Assembly (NCBI GenBank): GCA_963696525.1
Contig: CAVOKO010000008.1
Span: 372,001 to 436,000, forward strand
DNA: 64,000 bases
Direction: 5' to 3'
DNA from: CAWBRT01 sp963696525
GTDB taxonomy: Bacteria; Acidobacteriota; Terriglobia; Terriglobales; Acidobacteriaceae
The position numbers and the translations under genes were made by a program. Positions 9,799 through 18,067 of the stretch are shown here, piece by piece. The notes under the pieces are model-generated. The model saw nothing but the letters and a program-made list of their open reading frames with translations. It made no database searches and was not told where the DNA came from. The stretch's first letter is position 1; each line of letters opens with the position of its first letter.

Positions 9799-10527
9799 CT
9801 ATCTCGATCCGCTCGCGCCAACCGTCCGGGAAGCTTTCTCCGCCTCCGGCGAATTACGCCCGGCGGCCTGCATTTCGGCCTCGAGCGACCAGAAACGCTG
9901 CATAATTTCGTGCAGCCGTAAAGCTGTGTTGCGAACCGTCTCCAGTTGCTCGCGCGCTTCGTCGGAGAAAGAATCTACGTTCAGCAACAGCAATTCGGCA
10001 TTGCCCAGCACTGAAGTCAGGGCATTGTTGATGTTGTGACGCATCTCGACAACGTATTTGCCCAACGTAACGTGCCGCTGAGTGGCGGTCAACATCTGTT
10101 CAGCCCGTTGTGCCCTCGCGACGGCTTGGCGGCGGCGCAGGCACTCGCCGGTCAGCAGAACCGCGTTGTCCGTCCAGAATTCGTCCTGCCGCAGCAGCAA
10201 CAACTGGGGAAAGGATTCGCGAACCTTCCTGTACTCGCCGGGGGACGTAACGCAAATCAGGGGGCGCGCCGAAGGGTCCAGGGCTTTGAGCAACTGCTCA
10301 AGGCGCTCCGCTGGGACACCTCCAACCACCACCAGATCGCACTCAGGCAGACGGTCAAACGCCGGCTCGGCGGCCAGCAGCACGAATTCCGGAATCATGC
10401 GTTCCGCTTGCCAGCGATCAACCAGCAACCGCGCCAACTCCGGCTGGTCGGAAACGATGGCAATTGTGATCTCACTTGCAGCCGGCAGATTCACGCGGCT
10501 TCGCCAAGAATCCATATCCCTCGCCAT
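9799..10527 (-). CDS. Pseudo-receiver protein with a kinase dimerisation (DHp) box but no ATPase domain
   Basis: 242 residues. Residues 20-120 alternate hydrophobic strands like a receiver (TIAIVSDQPE, DLVVVGGVPA) without a phospho-acceptor aspartate. Residues about 150-215 resemble the HisKA dimerisation helix pair, with H164 in EMRHNINNALTSVLGN, close to the HEINNPLT box of NtrB-type kinases. The protein ends shortly after, so the ATP-binding domain is absent. It lies directly behind a sigma-54 promoter and 18 bases before the next receiver gene. It may be a phosphotransfer or dimerisation partner; its function is inferred only from these features. Confidence 0.7.
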   Translation of the reverse strand: MARDMDSWRSRVNLPAASEITIAIVSDQPELARLLVDRWQAERMIPEFVLLAAEPAFDRLPECDLVVVGGVPAERLEQLLKALDPSARPLICVTSPGEYRKVRESFPQLLLLRQDEFWTDNAVLLTGECLRRRQAVARAQRAEQMLTATQRHVTLGKYVVEMRHNINNALTSVLGNAELLLLNVDSFSDEAREQLETVRNTALRLHEIMQRFWSLEAEMQAAGRNSPEAEKASRTVGASGSR

Positions 10528-10553
10528 ATCGTAGACTTCATCCCGGTTTTTAT

Positions 10554-10570
10554 ATGCAAGAAGCTAGCCA
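10554..10570 (-). promoter_or_regulatory. Sigma-54 (RpoN) promoter of the Pil-Chp-like operon
   Basis: Read on the minus strand the site is TGGCTAGCTTCTTGCAT. It has GG at -24 and GC at -12 with exactly ten bases between them, and matches the consensus TGGC-N7-TTGC. Transcription would start near 10545, about 18 bases before the ATG at 10527. The neighbouring gene encodes an activator with a GAFTGA loop, which supports the call. Confidence 0.8.
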
Positions 10571-10641
10571 AAACGCCCAAGAAAGAAAATCCTTATTATT
10601 CAAGTACATAGTATCTCGCGTCGGATGGCGGAGATCACTCC

Positions 10642-10668
10642 GTCTCAAAAGTGAGACAAACCGTCTCA
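10642..10668. promoter_or_regulatory. Putative enhancer-binding site cluster (TGAGAC/GTCTCA)
   Basis: Three half sites in a row: GTCTCA (10642-10647), TGAGAC (10652-10657) and GTCTCA (10663-10668). The last two form a perfect TGAGAC-N5-GTCTCA palindrome. The cluster is about 75-100 bp upstream of the sigma-54 promoter, the usual distance for an activator of the NtrC class. Similar half sites occur upstream of the sensor kinase gene. Confidence 0.65.
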
Positions 10669-10711
10669 CGCGGCTCCGCGCCGCAGACGATACTTCAGGA
10701 TGGATAGGGAC

Positions 10712-12142
10712 TCAGGCTCCGGCCCTGGCAACCGCACCTTTGGGCCAGCCGGAAGCCTTCGCGGCGGTGGCGCCACGAGGGCCGGTTTCAATGCCGTAAC
10801 GTTTGATCTTGCGATAAAGAGTGGCTCGCGAAATGCCAAGCATTTTCCCGGCGAGCGCCTTGTCGCCCATGACCTGATCGAGCACGCGCTGAATGGTGGC
10901 ATGCTCAAGCTCTTCCAGATCGGTAGTAGGCGGCGCAGGCAGACGGATGGCGGAGGATTTCCTGACCAACCCCTGAAGATTCGCCGGAAGATCACCGACG
11001 TCGATGGTCTCCATGCCACCGAGCGCGACGGCGCGCTCAATGCAATTCTGCAGTTCGCGCACGTTGCCCGGCCACTCATAGGCCATCAGCGCTTCCATCG
11101 CCGTATTGCTGATCGTGATCCGCGCGGACGATGAAAACTGATCCAGGAAGTGCTGCGCCAACATAGGGATATCGGACTTCCTCTCACGTAAAGATGGAAG
11201 GTTAAGGGTGACCACGTTCAGGCGGAAATAAAGATCCTTGCGGAAGCTTCCGTTCTGGTAGGCGGCCTCCAAATCGCGGTTGGTGGCGGCGATCATCCGC
11301 ACCGCCACCTTCACGCTTTGATTGCTGCCGACCGGACGAACCTCTTTTTCCTGAAGCACGCGCAGCAGCTTGGCTTGCATTTCCGGCGAAAGTTCGCCGA
11401 TCTCATCGAGCAGGATGGTGCCGCCCTGGGCCGACTGAAACAAACCCTCCTTGGCCTTGTGCGCCCCTGTAAACGCCCCCCGCTCGTGGCCGAAGAGCTC
11501 GCTTTCGATCAGCGTCGGCACCAGGGACCCGCAATCGATGGCGACGAAAGGACGCTTGGCAAAGGCTCCGCGGAAATGGATCGCCCGGGCCACCAGCTCC
11601 TTGCCGGTTCCGCTCTCGCCGGTGATGAGCACGGGGGTGCGGGTGTCCTTCAGGCGGGCCACCATACGCAGCACATCCTGAATTTTCTGGTGGGTGCCGA
11701 TGATGCCGTGGGCCTCGGACTCGGCCAGAAAGCGTTCGCGCAGGAACTCGTTTTCAGCCACCAGACCCACTTTTTCCGCCATGCGCTGCAAAGTCATTTT
11801 CAACTCTTCGACGCGGAAGGGCTTGGTGATGTAGTCGTAGGCGCCGAGCTTCATGGCCTGAACGGCTGTCTCAATGGAGCCATAGCCGGTCATGATGCTG
11901 ACTTCGGCCCGGGGCAGAATTTTTTTGACTTCGGCCAGAAATTCCAGCCCGGACATCTGGGCCATGCGGAGATCGACGAGCACGATGTCGGGAGCGTCGT
12001 TTTCGAGCTTTACCAGCGCACTCTCGGCACTGTCGGCCTCGCTGTAATTAAAACCCAGGCCGGCGGCAATGGTGGTACAGAGCTTGCGAATGCTTTGCTG
12101 GTCATCGACCACCAGGAAATGGATTTTGTATTCAGCGCTCAT
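10712..12142 (-). CDS. NtrC-family sigma-54-dependent response regulator
   Basis: 476 residues from the ATG at 12142 (a second ATG lies four codons upstream). The receiver has VVDD and phospho-acceptor D57 (IVLVDLRM). The AAA+ domain shows Walker A GESGTGKE, the sigma-54 contact loop GAFTGA and the Walker B-like ILLDEIGEL. A Fis-type HTH ends the protein (LAGKMLGISRATLYRKIKRY). Phosphorylation should drive oligomerisation on enhancer sites and opening of sigma-54 promoters; the nearest one is 140 bp downstream of its stop. Last gene of a three-gene unit with a kinase and a single receiver. Confidence 0.95.
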   Translation of the reverse strand: MSAEYKIHFLVVDDQQSIRKLCTTIAAGLGFNYSEADSAESALVKLENDAPDIVLVDLRMAQMSGLEFLAEVKKILPRAEVSIMTGYGSIETAVQAMKLGAYDYITKPFRVEELKMTLQRMAEKVGLVAENEFLRERFLAESEAHGIIGTHQKIQDVLRMVARLKDTRTPVLITGESGTGKELVARAIHFRGAFAKRPFVAIDCGSLVPTLIESELFGHERGAFTGAHKAKEGLFQSAQGGTILLDEIGELSPEMQAKLLRVLQEKEVRPVGSNQSVKVAVRMIAATNRDLEAAYQNGSFRKDLYFRLNVVTLNLPSLRERKSDIPMLAQHFLDQFSSSARITISNTAMEALMAYEWPGNVRELQNCIERAVALGGMETIDVGDLPANLQGLVRKSSAIRLPAPPTTDLEELEHATIQRVLDQVMGDKALAGKMLGISRATLYRKIKRYGIETGPRGATAAKASGWPKGAVARAGA

Positions 12143-12527
12143 CGGCTGCCCCAATGACCTTCCGTACCATGTCCATTAACTCTTTGACCCGGAAAGGCTT
12201 CTCGATAAACGGCACCCCGGTCGAACGCAGCGCAAGCGCGGTTTGCTGGTTCACCGTATCGCCGGTAATCAACATAAATCGCTGCGCCAGATCAGGCCGG
12301 AACTGGCAGATCCAGCGATAGACATCCTGGCCGCTGACTCCGCCAGGAGTGCGCATGTCGGAAATCACGCCGGCGAACTCATCGGCAGCGAGCATTTCCA
12401 GGCCGAGCACTCCTGAATCAGCCCCAACCACCAGATAGCCGCCACGCTCCAGGGCCGCCCGAACGAAGGCGAGCACCGCAGATTCGTCTTCGATCACCAG
12501 CACCGGATTTTTCACGATGGCCCTCAT
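12132..12527 (-). CDS. Single-domain response regulator
   Basis: 131 residues. A receiver with acidic residues in VIEDES, phospho-acceptor D57 in GVISDMRTPGG and KPF near the end. No output domain. It overlaps the kinase by ATGA upstream and the sigma-54 activator downstream by about 11 bases. It may act as a phosphate sink or as a relay between the kinase and the NtrC-type regulator. Confidence 0.9.
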   Translation of the reverse strand: MRAIVKNPVLVIEDESAVLAFVRAALERGGYLVVGADSGVLGLEMLAADEFAGVISDMRTPGGVSGQDVYRWICQFRPDLAQRFMLITGDTVNQQTALALRSTGVPFIEKPFRVKELMDMVRKVIGAADER

Positions 12528-14890
12528 GAGGTGCCGTCCGCGACCGCTGGCGACCCCGCTTTGGGCTGCATGGGAATACGGACAGTGAAGGCGGCGCCTT
12601 TGCCGTTGGCGCGATTACCGGCGATGATCTCGCCTCCATGTTCACGAATGATTCCGTAGCAGATGCTCAAGCCAAGCCCGGTACCCTTGCCGAGTCCCTT
12701 GGTGGTATAGAAGGGATCGAAAATGCGCTGCGGTTCACGGATTCCAGCGCCATTGTCGCGGAAGCTGATCTCGGCGACACCGTCGCGAACCGCTGTCTCA
12801 ATTTCGATCACGCCGGGGTCGCCGGTCTCACGGATGGCATCGTAGGAGTTGTTCAACACGTTCAGAAAGACCTGCTGCAGCTGCTGCGGGTCGGCAATCA
12901 CCTCAGGGAAAGGCTCCTGCAGGGTTTCCTTCACTTCGATCCCACCGTGAGCAAAATCGTAGGCGCGAAGCAGAAGGGTCCGCCTGACCAAGTCGTTGAT
13001 TTGCACGGGCTCGCGCTGTGGCGGCATCTGGCGCGCAAAACTCAGCAGGTTCTGGATAATCTGCTTGGTCCTTTGAGCCTCGTCGATGATGATCTGGAGC
13101 TCGCCGAGCGCGCCCTCAGGCATCCCCGGCTGCTGCACCAGCAGATCGGCGAAGCCCAGGATGGCGGTCAGAGGATTGTTGACCTCGTGGGCAACTCCGG
13201 AAACCAGTTGGCCGACCGCAGCCATTTTTTCTGTCTGCATCAACTTCGACTGCAGCAGCAGCTCATCGGTGATATCGCTCATCACCACGATGATCGAGTT
13301 GACGTGGCCCTGAGGGTCGCGCATGGGGCTCAGGTTGGCCGAAAAGTGCGCCGTACGGTCTTCCCCCGCCACCAGCGTCAGCTCCAGGTTATTGACCTGC
13401 AAGCCGAGTAAAGTTCGCAAAATCGCCTGGTCGAATTTTTCCTGATGCTTCGGGGCGACCAGTTGGCGGATACGACAGCCCACCAATTGCCCAGCCTTGA
13501 AGCGACCCACTTCGTAAGCCCGCTGGTTGGCGTAACTGATAAGCCCGGCGGTGTCGACCACCAGGATCAGGCTCTGGGTGTTCTCCAATATCTTGGCATT
13601 GAAGTCGCGCTGGCGCTGCAACTCCGATTGAAACGACTTCAGCTCGCTGATATCCAGCATCAATCCGCGGTACTGAATGACCTTGCCGCTGGCATCACGC
13701 ACGACGACAACGTTTTGCAGGGTGTAAACCAGGGACCCGTCTTTGCGGCGAAGCGATTCCTCGCGGTTCCGCAGGGTACCGGCGAGCTGTACGGTCCGGC
13801 GGAATTCGAGGTAACGCTCGGGCGAAATAAAAAGCTGGGTCGAAATGTCGATGACCAACAGATCTTCACGGGTTTCATAGCCAAGCATGCGCACTAGGGC
13901 GTCATTGACTTCGACGAAACGGCCCTCGGGAGTGGCAAAGAACAGGCCTTCCTGGATGCCGTCGAAGAGTTCACGGTAACGCTTTTCGGCCTCGCGCCGG
14001 TCGGTTATGTCCTTGAGGACATGAACGGTCTGCGTGCCCTCGTCGAGCGTGGCATTGATGTAGGAAGTCGAGACGAGGTAGGTGCGATCCAGCACCACGT
14101 GCAGACATTCGCCGCGCCCATCGACGTCGCAGAAAGGACAGAATCCCGGATGCAGACGCTGCTCTACCGAAATCAGCGAGCGCATGCCCAGTCCGATCAG
14201 CTCGGCGGCGGGCACGCCGATGAACTCGGCCATGCTGCGATTGACCCGCAGCACGCGTCCAGCCTGGTCGTGCACGACAATAAAATCGCCAATGGCGTCG
14301 AAAATTTCGACCCACTGGGCATTTGATTGGGCCATACGGCTGAAAAGGCGGGAATTATGCAACGCGACCGCGGCATACCTTGCGATGGACTGCAACAGCT
14401 CGTAATCCGCCGTGGCGAGTTCGCGGCCACGGTTGGCAACCAGCAGCAGGCCGATCAGCTCATCGTCGGCTCCCTCGAGTCGAACCGCAGTCAGATCTTG
14501 CCAAGCCAGAGCATCGGCAAGCGTTATTCCGACGAGGTCGCCAGCCACTCCATAGCGGATAGCTCCCCGGTTGACGTGTGCAAGCTCGGTGAGTGCGAGA
14601 TTCAGGCGCCTCAGGTTTCCGTTGCCCTGCGCCACCGCACACTGATGCAGGTAAACCGTCTCCAGGCTTTGCCCGCGCGCCAACGCCAAGGCGGCAGCGG
14701 TGCCGCCTAGCACCTCGCTGGCGCGTCGCGTAACCGATTGAGCCAATTCCGGCAAACGTATGCAGGAGCTGACTTCCATCGCCAAGGCTATGAGTGGGTC
14801 GGCACCGCAGTCGTCTCTTTTCGCCCTCGCAGCGGTTGTCGAGAGATCGGCTGAACCTGGGGTTAGATCCATGCGAGATCCGTGCTCCAT
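12524..14890 (-). CDS. GAF/PAS sensor histidine kinase
   Basis: 788 residues from the ATG at 14890. Order: GAF (about 35-195), first PAS (IFDAIGDFIVVHDQAGRV) with a Cys-rich insert FCPFCDVDGRGEC, two more PAS domains (LFDGIQEGLFFATPEGRFVE; ILENTQSLILVVDTAGLISY), HisKA with VSGVAHEVNNPLT, and HATPase with DNGAGI and GTGLGLS. No membrane segment, so cytoplasmic sensing. The frame stays open to 15178 but that extension crosses an intergenic hairpin repeat, so it was not used; the next ATG (14872) is also possible. Probable kinase for the sigma-54 activator. Confidence 0.88.
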   Translation of the reverse strand: MEHGSRMDLTPGSADLSTTAARAKRDDCGADPLIALAMEVSSCIRLPELAQSVTRRASEVLGGTAAALALARGQSLETVYLHQCAVAQGNGNLRRLNLALTELAHVNRGAIRYGVAGDLVGITLADALAWQDLTAVRLEGADDELIGLLLVANRGRELATADYELLQSIARYAAVALHNSRLFSRMAQSNAQWVEIFDAIGDFIVVHDQAGRVLRVNRSMAEFIGVPAAELIGLGMRSLISVEQRLHPGFCPFCDVDGRGECLHVVLDRTYLVSTSYINATLDEGTQTVHVLKDITDRREAEKRYRELFDGIQEGLFFATPEGRFVEVNDALVRMLGYETREDLLVIDISTQLFISPERYLEFRRTVQLAGTLRNREESLRRKDGSLVYTLQNVVVVRDASGKVIQYRGLMLDISELKSFQSELQRQRDFNAKILENTQSLILVVDTAGLISYANQRAYEVGRFKAGQLVGCRIRQLVAPKHQEKFDQAILRTLLGLQVNNLELTLVAGEDRTAHFSANLSPMRDPQGHVNSIIVVMSDITDELLLQSKLMQTEKMAAVGQLVSGVAHEVNNPLTAILGFADLLVQQPGMPEGALGELQIIIDEAQRTKQIIQNLLSFARQMPPQREPVQINDLVRRTLLLRAYDFAHGGIEVKETLQEPFPEVIADPQQLQQVFLNVLNNSYDAIRETGDPGVIEIETAVRDGVAEISFRDNGAGIREPQRIFDPFYTTKGLGKGTGLGLSICYGIIREHGGEIIAGNRANGKGAAFTVRIPMQPKAGSPAVADGTS

Positions 14891-14984
14891 GCACAATCTT
14901 TGGTGCTGAACTGCATCACGGTAAGCTGAAATCTCAATTTGAGTCAAGTGAATTAGTCCCGACGTACCCTTCGGATCACCCAAG

Positions 14985-15044
14985 CGATTTGTCTCAAGAT
15001 GACACCAATCTAAGAATTTGACCAGGATTTCGTGAGACAAATCG
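14985..15044. promoter_or_regulatory. Inverted repeat containing TGAGAC half sites
   Basis: CGATTTGTCTCA at 14985-14996 and its exact reverse complement TGAGACAAATCG at 15033-15044, separated by 36 bases. The core TGAGAC is the one found at 10642-10668. It lies 95-155 bp upstream of the kinase start and could serve either direction. Confidence 0.55.
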
Positions 15045-15101
15045 ACGCAGTCTTCTTGTCCAGGGTACTGCCTTTGGGAAGCAGCCACCGGAAACAGGGC
15101 G

Positions 15102-15227
15102 TTAACAGACTGCTGAAAAACAAGTCCAGGCAGTGACAAGCCCCAACATTTCGTACGCTTTACTTCGGGAATACACACTCCGTAGCGCCTTGCTTGGTGC
15201 TTTTGCGGATTTTCCAGCAGCCTGTTA
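15102..15227. repeat. Intergenic hairpin repeat, copy 1
   Basis: The left end TTAACAGACTGCTGAAAA pairs imperfectly with the right end TTTTCCAGCAGCCTGTTAA. The same CTGCTGAAAAAC / GTTTTTCAGCAG ends recur in other intergenic gaps of the window (17420, 33488, 42650). No coding content. Confidence 0.6.
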
Positions 15228-15267
15228 AGCGGCTCTCAGATTACCAACGTGCTAAGACGGTGCGGCT

Positions 15268-15283
15268 TGGCAATCGGGGTGCA
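15268..15283 (+). promoter_or_regulatory. Candidate sigma-54 promoter of the second chemosensory operon
   Basis: TGGCAATCGGGGTGCA has GG and GC ten bases apart, but TTGC is changed to GTGC. A start near 15294 would leave a leader of about 145 bases before the MCP ATG. Weaker than the site at 10554. Confidence 0.4.
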
Positions 15284-15439
15284 CTGCTCTTCCGTAGCCT
15301 CAGCCTCCCAGAAGAGTGCGCCTGGATTAATTTGGCCAAATGAAATGAATTGGGAGCGCGGTGATGGCGTTGGGCGTGTTTGCGGGAACTGAGCAGTCAA
15401 AGATATGGGCACGGCACAAAGTGCCTGGGAGAACGGAAT

Positions 15440-17422
15440 ATGCGTACGATTCGTAATAAGCTGCTGCTCAACTTCGGTCTGATCCTGGCGATCATGGTGG
15501 TGGCGTTTGCCTTCAGCATGTTTACCACATGGCGTGAACGAGCCACCCGAGCCGCGGACCTCACCGCGATGGAGCTGTCACAATCGGCAGGTGCCGCACG
15601 CTTCCAAATCACGCAGAGCCGATTTGCTTTGAGCAACTACCTGCTTACGGGCGATAAAAGCGAAATCGAGAGACTGCGAACCCTTCAGAACGGTCTAGCG
15701 GAAATACTCCGGCAGGTCAGAGCAAAGGCCGTCACCGAAGAAGACCGGACCCTTCTTGCGAAGCTGGAAGAGGGTGAACGTGAATGGAACGACAACGTCG
15801 TCGGCAAAATGCTGGAACAGCGGCGGCTAGTCGATTCTGGCAGCCAAGGCATGAGCCAACTGCAGGCTGCCTACGTGCAAACGAATCCGCAATTGTGGAT
15901 CAAGAACCCGGGCGAGATCGTCAACAAGATGAGAGCCGAGAACGAACGGTACATGCAGGAGCGCAAGCAGGCCAACAATTCCGCCGTTCTCAACACGACT
16001 ATTTTAACTTTGCTGGGCGCTCCGCTGGCGCTCGGCCTGGGCGTGATCATTGCGTACAAAACCTCCAAATCGATTTGCGAACCGCTAGACGAGCTCAGCA
16101 TAGTGGCCCGCAAGATCAGTGAAACGGGAGATTTGCAGCAATCGATTGAACTGAAGCCTTCGATGGACGAAATCGGCCAACTCGCCCGGGTATACCAGGC
16201 AATGGTCGAGTATCTGAAGGAAATGGCGACGGTTTCGGAAGCGATTGCCGGCGGCGACCTGTCGGTGGCGATCCAGCCCCGCTCCAGCCAGGACACGCTG
16301 GCACTGGCGTTTGCCAAGATGACCGAGGGGCTACGCTCGATGGTGAGTTCGGTGCGCGATGCGGCGGCGCAGGTGGCGGCCGGTTCCAACCAGGTTGCCG
16401 ATGCGTCGGAGGAGTCCGCAAAAATCAGCGTGCAGTCGGCGGCGGCCATCGACGAGGTCAGCAGCACCATGCACGAGATGAGCGTGAACGTGCAGAATAT
16501 GGTCAAAAACACGCAGATGCAGGCCTCCGACGTCGGCGACACTTCGGCCTCGATCGACCAGATGGTAGCCAGCATCCAGCGCGTGGCCGACACCGCCAAG
16601 GTTCTGCTGGACATCTCCAACCGCTCGCGCGAAGAGGTGCAGAGCGGATTCACCACCATGCAGAAGGCGACCGACGGCCTGACCCGCATCAACGAATCGA
16701 TCGGCTCTTCGGCGGAAATCATCGACACCCTGGGGCAGCGAGCGGACGATATTGGAAAAATCATTGAGGTCATCGACGACATCTCCGAACAGACCAACCT
16801 GCTGGCGCTGAACGCCGCCATTGAGGCGGCGAGGGCGGGCGAACACGGCCTGGGGTTCGCGGTGGTCGCCGACGAGGTCCGCAAGCTGGCGGAGAAGTCG
16901 GCTGAATCGACCAAGGAAATCTCCGAACTGATCGCCCGCATTCAGAAGGAAGCGAGAAAAGCGGTCGACAACATGAACAAGAGCACCTCGATCGTGAATG
17001 AAGGCATCAGCCTGGGCGACGATTTGAGCCTGGCGCTGCGCCGAATCTCGAACGTGGTAACGGAGGTTTACAAGTTCGCGCAGGAAATCGGGGCGGCGAC
17101 CAACGAGCAGTCGCACGGCTCGACCCAGATTGCCAAGGCGACGACGCGGCTGAATGAGATTACGCACGAAATCTCCTCCGCCGTGGAAGAACAGGCGGGA
17201 GGAGCGCAGGCGGTGGTTCGGGCGATGGAGCGGATGCGCGAGCTGGTGCAGCACGAGACGTCCGGCTCGACGGAGCTGGCCGCCTCGGCGGAGCAGATGT
17301 CGAAGATGGCGCGCTCTCTGTTGGAGTCGATGGACCGGTTCGTGATCGACTACGAGGCGCACACGGCAAAAAGCCAGGAACGCACGGCGCGTAGCGGCAA
17401 GAAGCTGGCAGCGGGCGCCTAG
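15440..17422 (+). CDS. Methyl-accepting chemotaxis protein with CHASE3-like sensor
   Basis: 660 residues from ATG 15440, which has GGGAG at a fair distance; 20 codons upstream are open but lack features. Membrane segment 1 at about 9-29, an all-helical periplasmic region of about 165 residues that looks like CHASE3 (FALSNYLLTGDKSEI), membrane segment 2 (about 205-225), HAMP, then the signalling domain with tip EQTNLLALNAAIEAARAGEH. First gene of the plus-strand operon, followed by cheW after a repeat element of about 130 bp. Ligand unknown. Confidence 0.9.
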   Translation: MRTIRNKLLLNFGLILAIMVVAFAFSMFTTWRERATRAADLTAMELSQSAGAARFQITQSRFALSNYLLTGDKSEIERLRTLQNGLAEILRQVRAKAVTEEDRTLLAKLEEGEREWNDNVVGKMLEQRRLVDSGSQGMSQLQAAYVQTNPQLWIKNPGEIVNKMRAENERYMQERKQANNSAVLNTTILTLLGAPLALGLGVIIAYKTSKSICEPLDELSIVARKISETGDLQQSIELKPSMDEIGQLARVYQAMVEYLKEMATVSEAIAGGDLSVAIQPRSSQDTLALAFAKMTEGLRSMVSSVRDAAAQVAAGSNQVADASEESAKISVQSAAAIDEVSSTMHEMSVNVQNMVKNTQMQASDVGDTSASIDQMVASIQRVADTAKVLLDISNRSREEVQSGFTTMQKATDGLTRINESIGSSAEIIDTLGQRADDIGKIIEVIDDISEQTNLLALNAAIEAARAGEHGLGFAVVADEVRKLAEKSAESTKEISELIARIQKEARKAVDNMNKSTSIVNEGISLGDDLSLALRRISNVVTEVYKFAQEIGAATNEQSHGSTQIAKATTRLNEITHEISSAVEEQAGGAQAVVRAMERMRELVQHETSGSTELAASAEQMSKMARSLLESMDRFVIDYEAHTAKSQERTARSGKKLAAGA

Positions 17423-17549
17423 TGAGCTGCTGAAAAACGCGCCGAAGCAACGAGCGAGGGGCTACCGAATGTGTGAACCGGAAGCGAAGAGTGCAAGTGG
17501 TTGTAGGTTTGCGCTGCCAAAAACTTGTTTTTCGGCAGCCTGCTAGTGA
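17420..17549. repeat. Intergenic hairpin repeat, copy 2
   Basis: Ends GCTGCTGAAAAAC and GTTTTTCGGCAGCCTGCTAG are inverted. It fills the gap between the MCP stop and the next cheW, so any transcript of the operon would contain the stem. Possible role in mRNA processing, or simply a mobile repeat. Confidence 0.6.
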
Positions 17550-17557
17550 GGCCACTC

Positions 17558-18037
17558 ATGGGCAAGGATATTCAATTGGTCGGATTCCGCATTGGCCGGG
17601 AGACTTTCGGTATACCGATCGGCCTGGTGCGGGAGATTGTCCGCATGATGGAAATCACGGTTGTTCCCGATGCTCCCGACTATGTCGAGGGCGTGATTAA
17701 TCTGCGCGGGCGCATCATTCCGGTCATCGATCTGCGCAAGCGCTTCCGTGAACCGGGGCGCGCGCCGGACAAGCGGAACCGCATATTGGTGGCCGAGTTG
17801 GAGGGCCGGCTCGTCGGCCTGATCGTCGATGCCGCGAGCGAGGTTCTCAAGCTTGCCCGCGGTGAAATCGAGCCTCCGCCGGAGTTGTTACAGGAAAACG
17901 ATTTGAGTTATGTGACCGGGCTGGGAAAGCGCGGCGGCAAACTCATCATCCTGGTGGACGTGGAAAAGATACTGAGCCGGGGCGAGCTGGGCCGGCTCAG
18001 CGAACTCACCGATTTGCAGCCGACGGGCGCTGCTTAA
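17558..18037 (+). CDS. cheW: CheW coupling protein
   Basis: 159 residues, a textbook CheW domain: VGFRIGRETFGIPIGLVREI, then the YVEGVINLRGRIIPVIDL block. Start chosen at ATG 17558 because the 11 upstream in-frame codons lie in the hairpin repeat. It should bridge the MCP before it and the CheA after it. Followed 30 bases later by cheR. Confidence 0.92.
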   Translation: MGKDIQLVGFRIGRETFGIPIGLVREIVRMMEITVVPDAPDYVEGVINLRGRIIPVIDLRKRFREPGRAPDKRNRILVAELEGRLVGLIVDAASEVLKLARGEIEPPPELLQENDLSYVTGLGKRGGKLIILVDVEKILSRGELGRLSELTDLQPTGAA

Positions 18038-18067
18038 CGAAAGGATTGCCGTGGACGCGGCACAGTT

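Larger units (their letters stand above)
14891..15439. other. Divergent intergenic control region
   Basis: Between the sensor kinase (minus) and the second chemosensory operon (plus). It holds a 12-bp inverted repeat, a hairpin repeat element and a sigma-54-like site, each listed separately. I see no gene in it. Confidence 0.7.

Noticed and set aside
14891..15178. N-terminal extension of the sensor kinase
   Set aside because: It crosses an intergenic hairpin repeat and the TGAGAC inverted repeat and has no domain signal.
15405..15430. GGCACGGCACAAAGTGCC as a sigma-54 site
   Set aside because: GG and GC do not have ten-base spacing; it is only a small inverted repeat.
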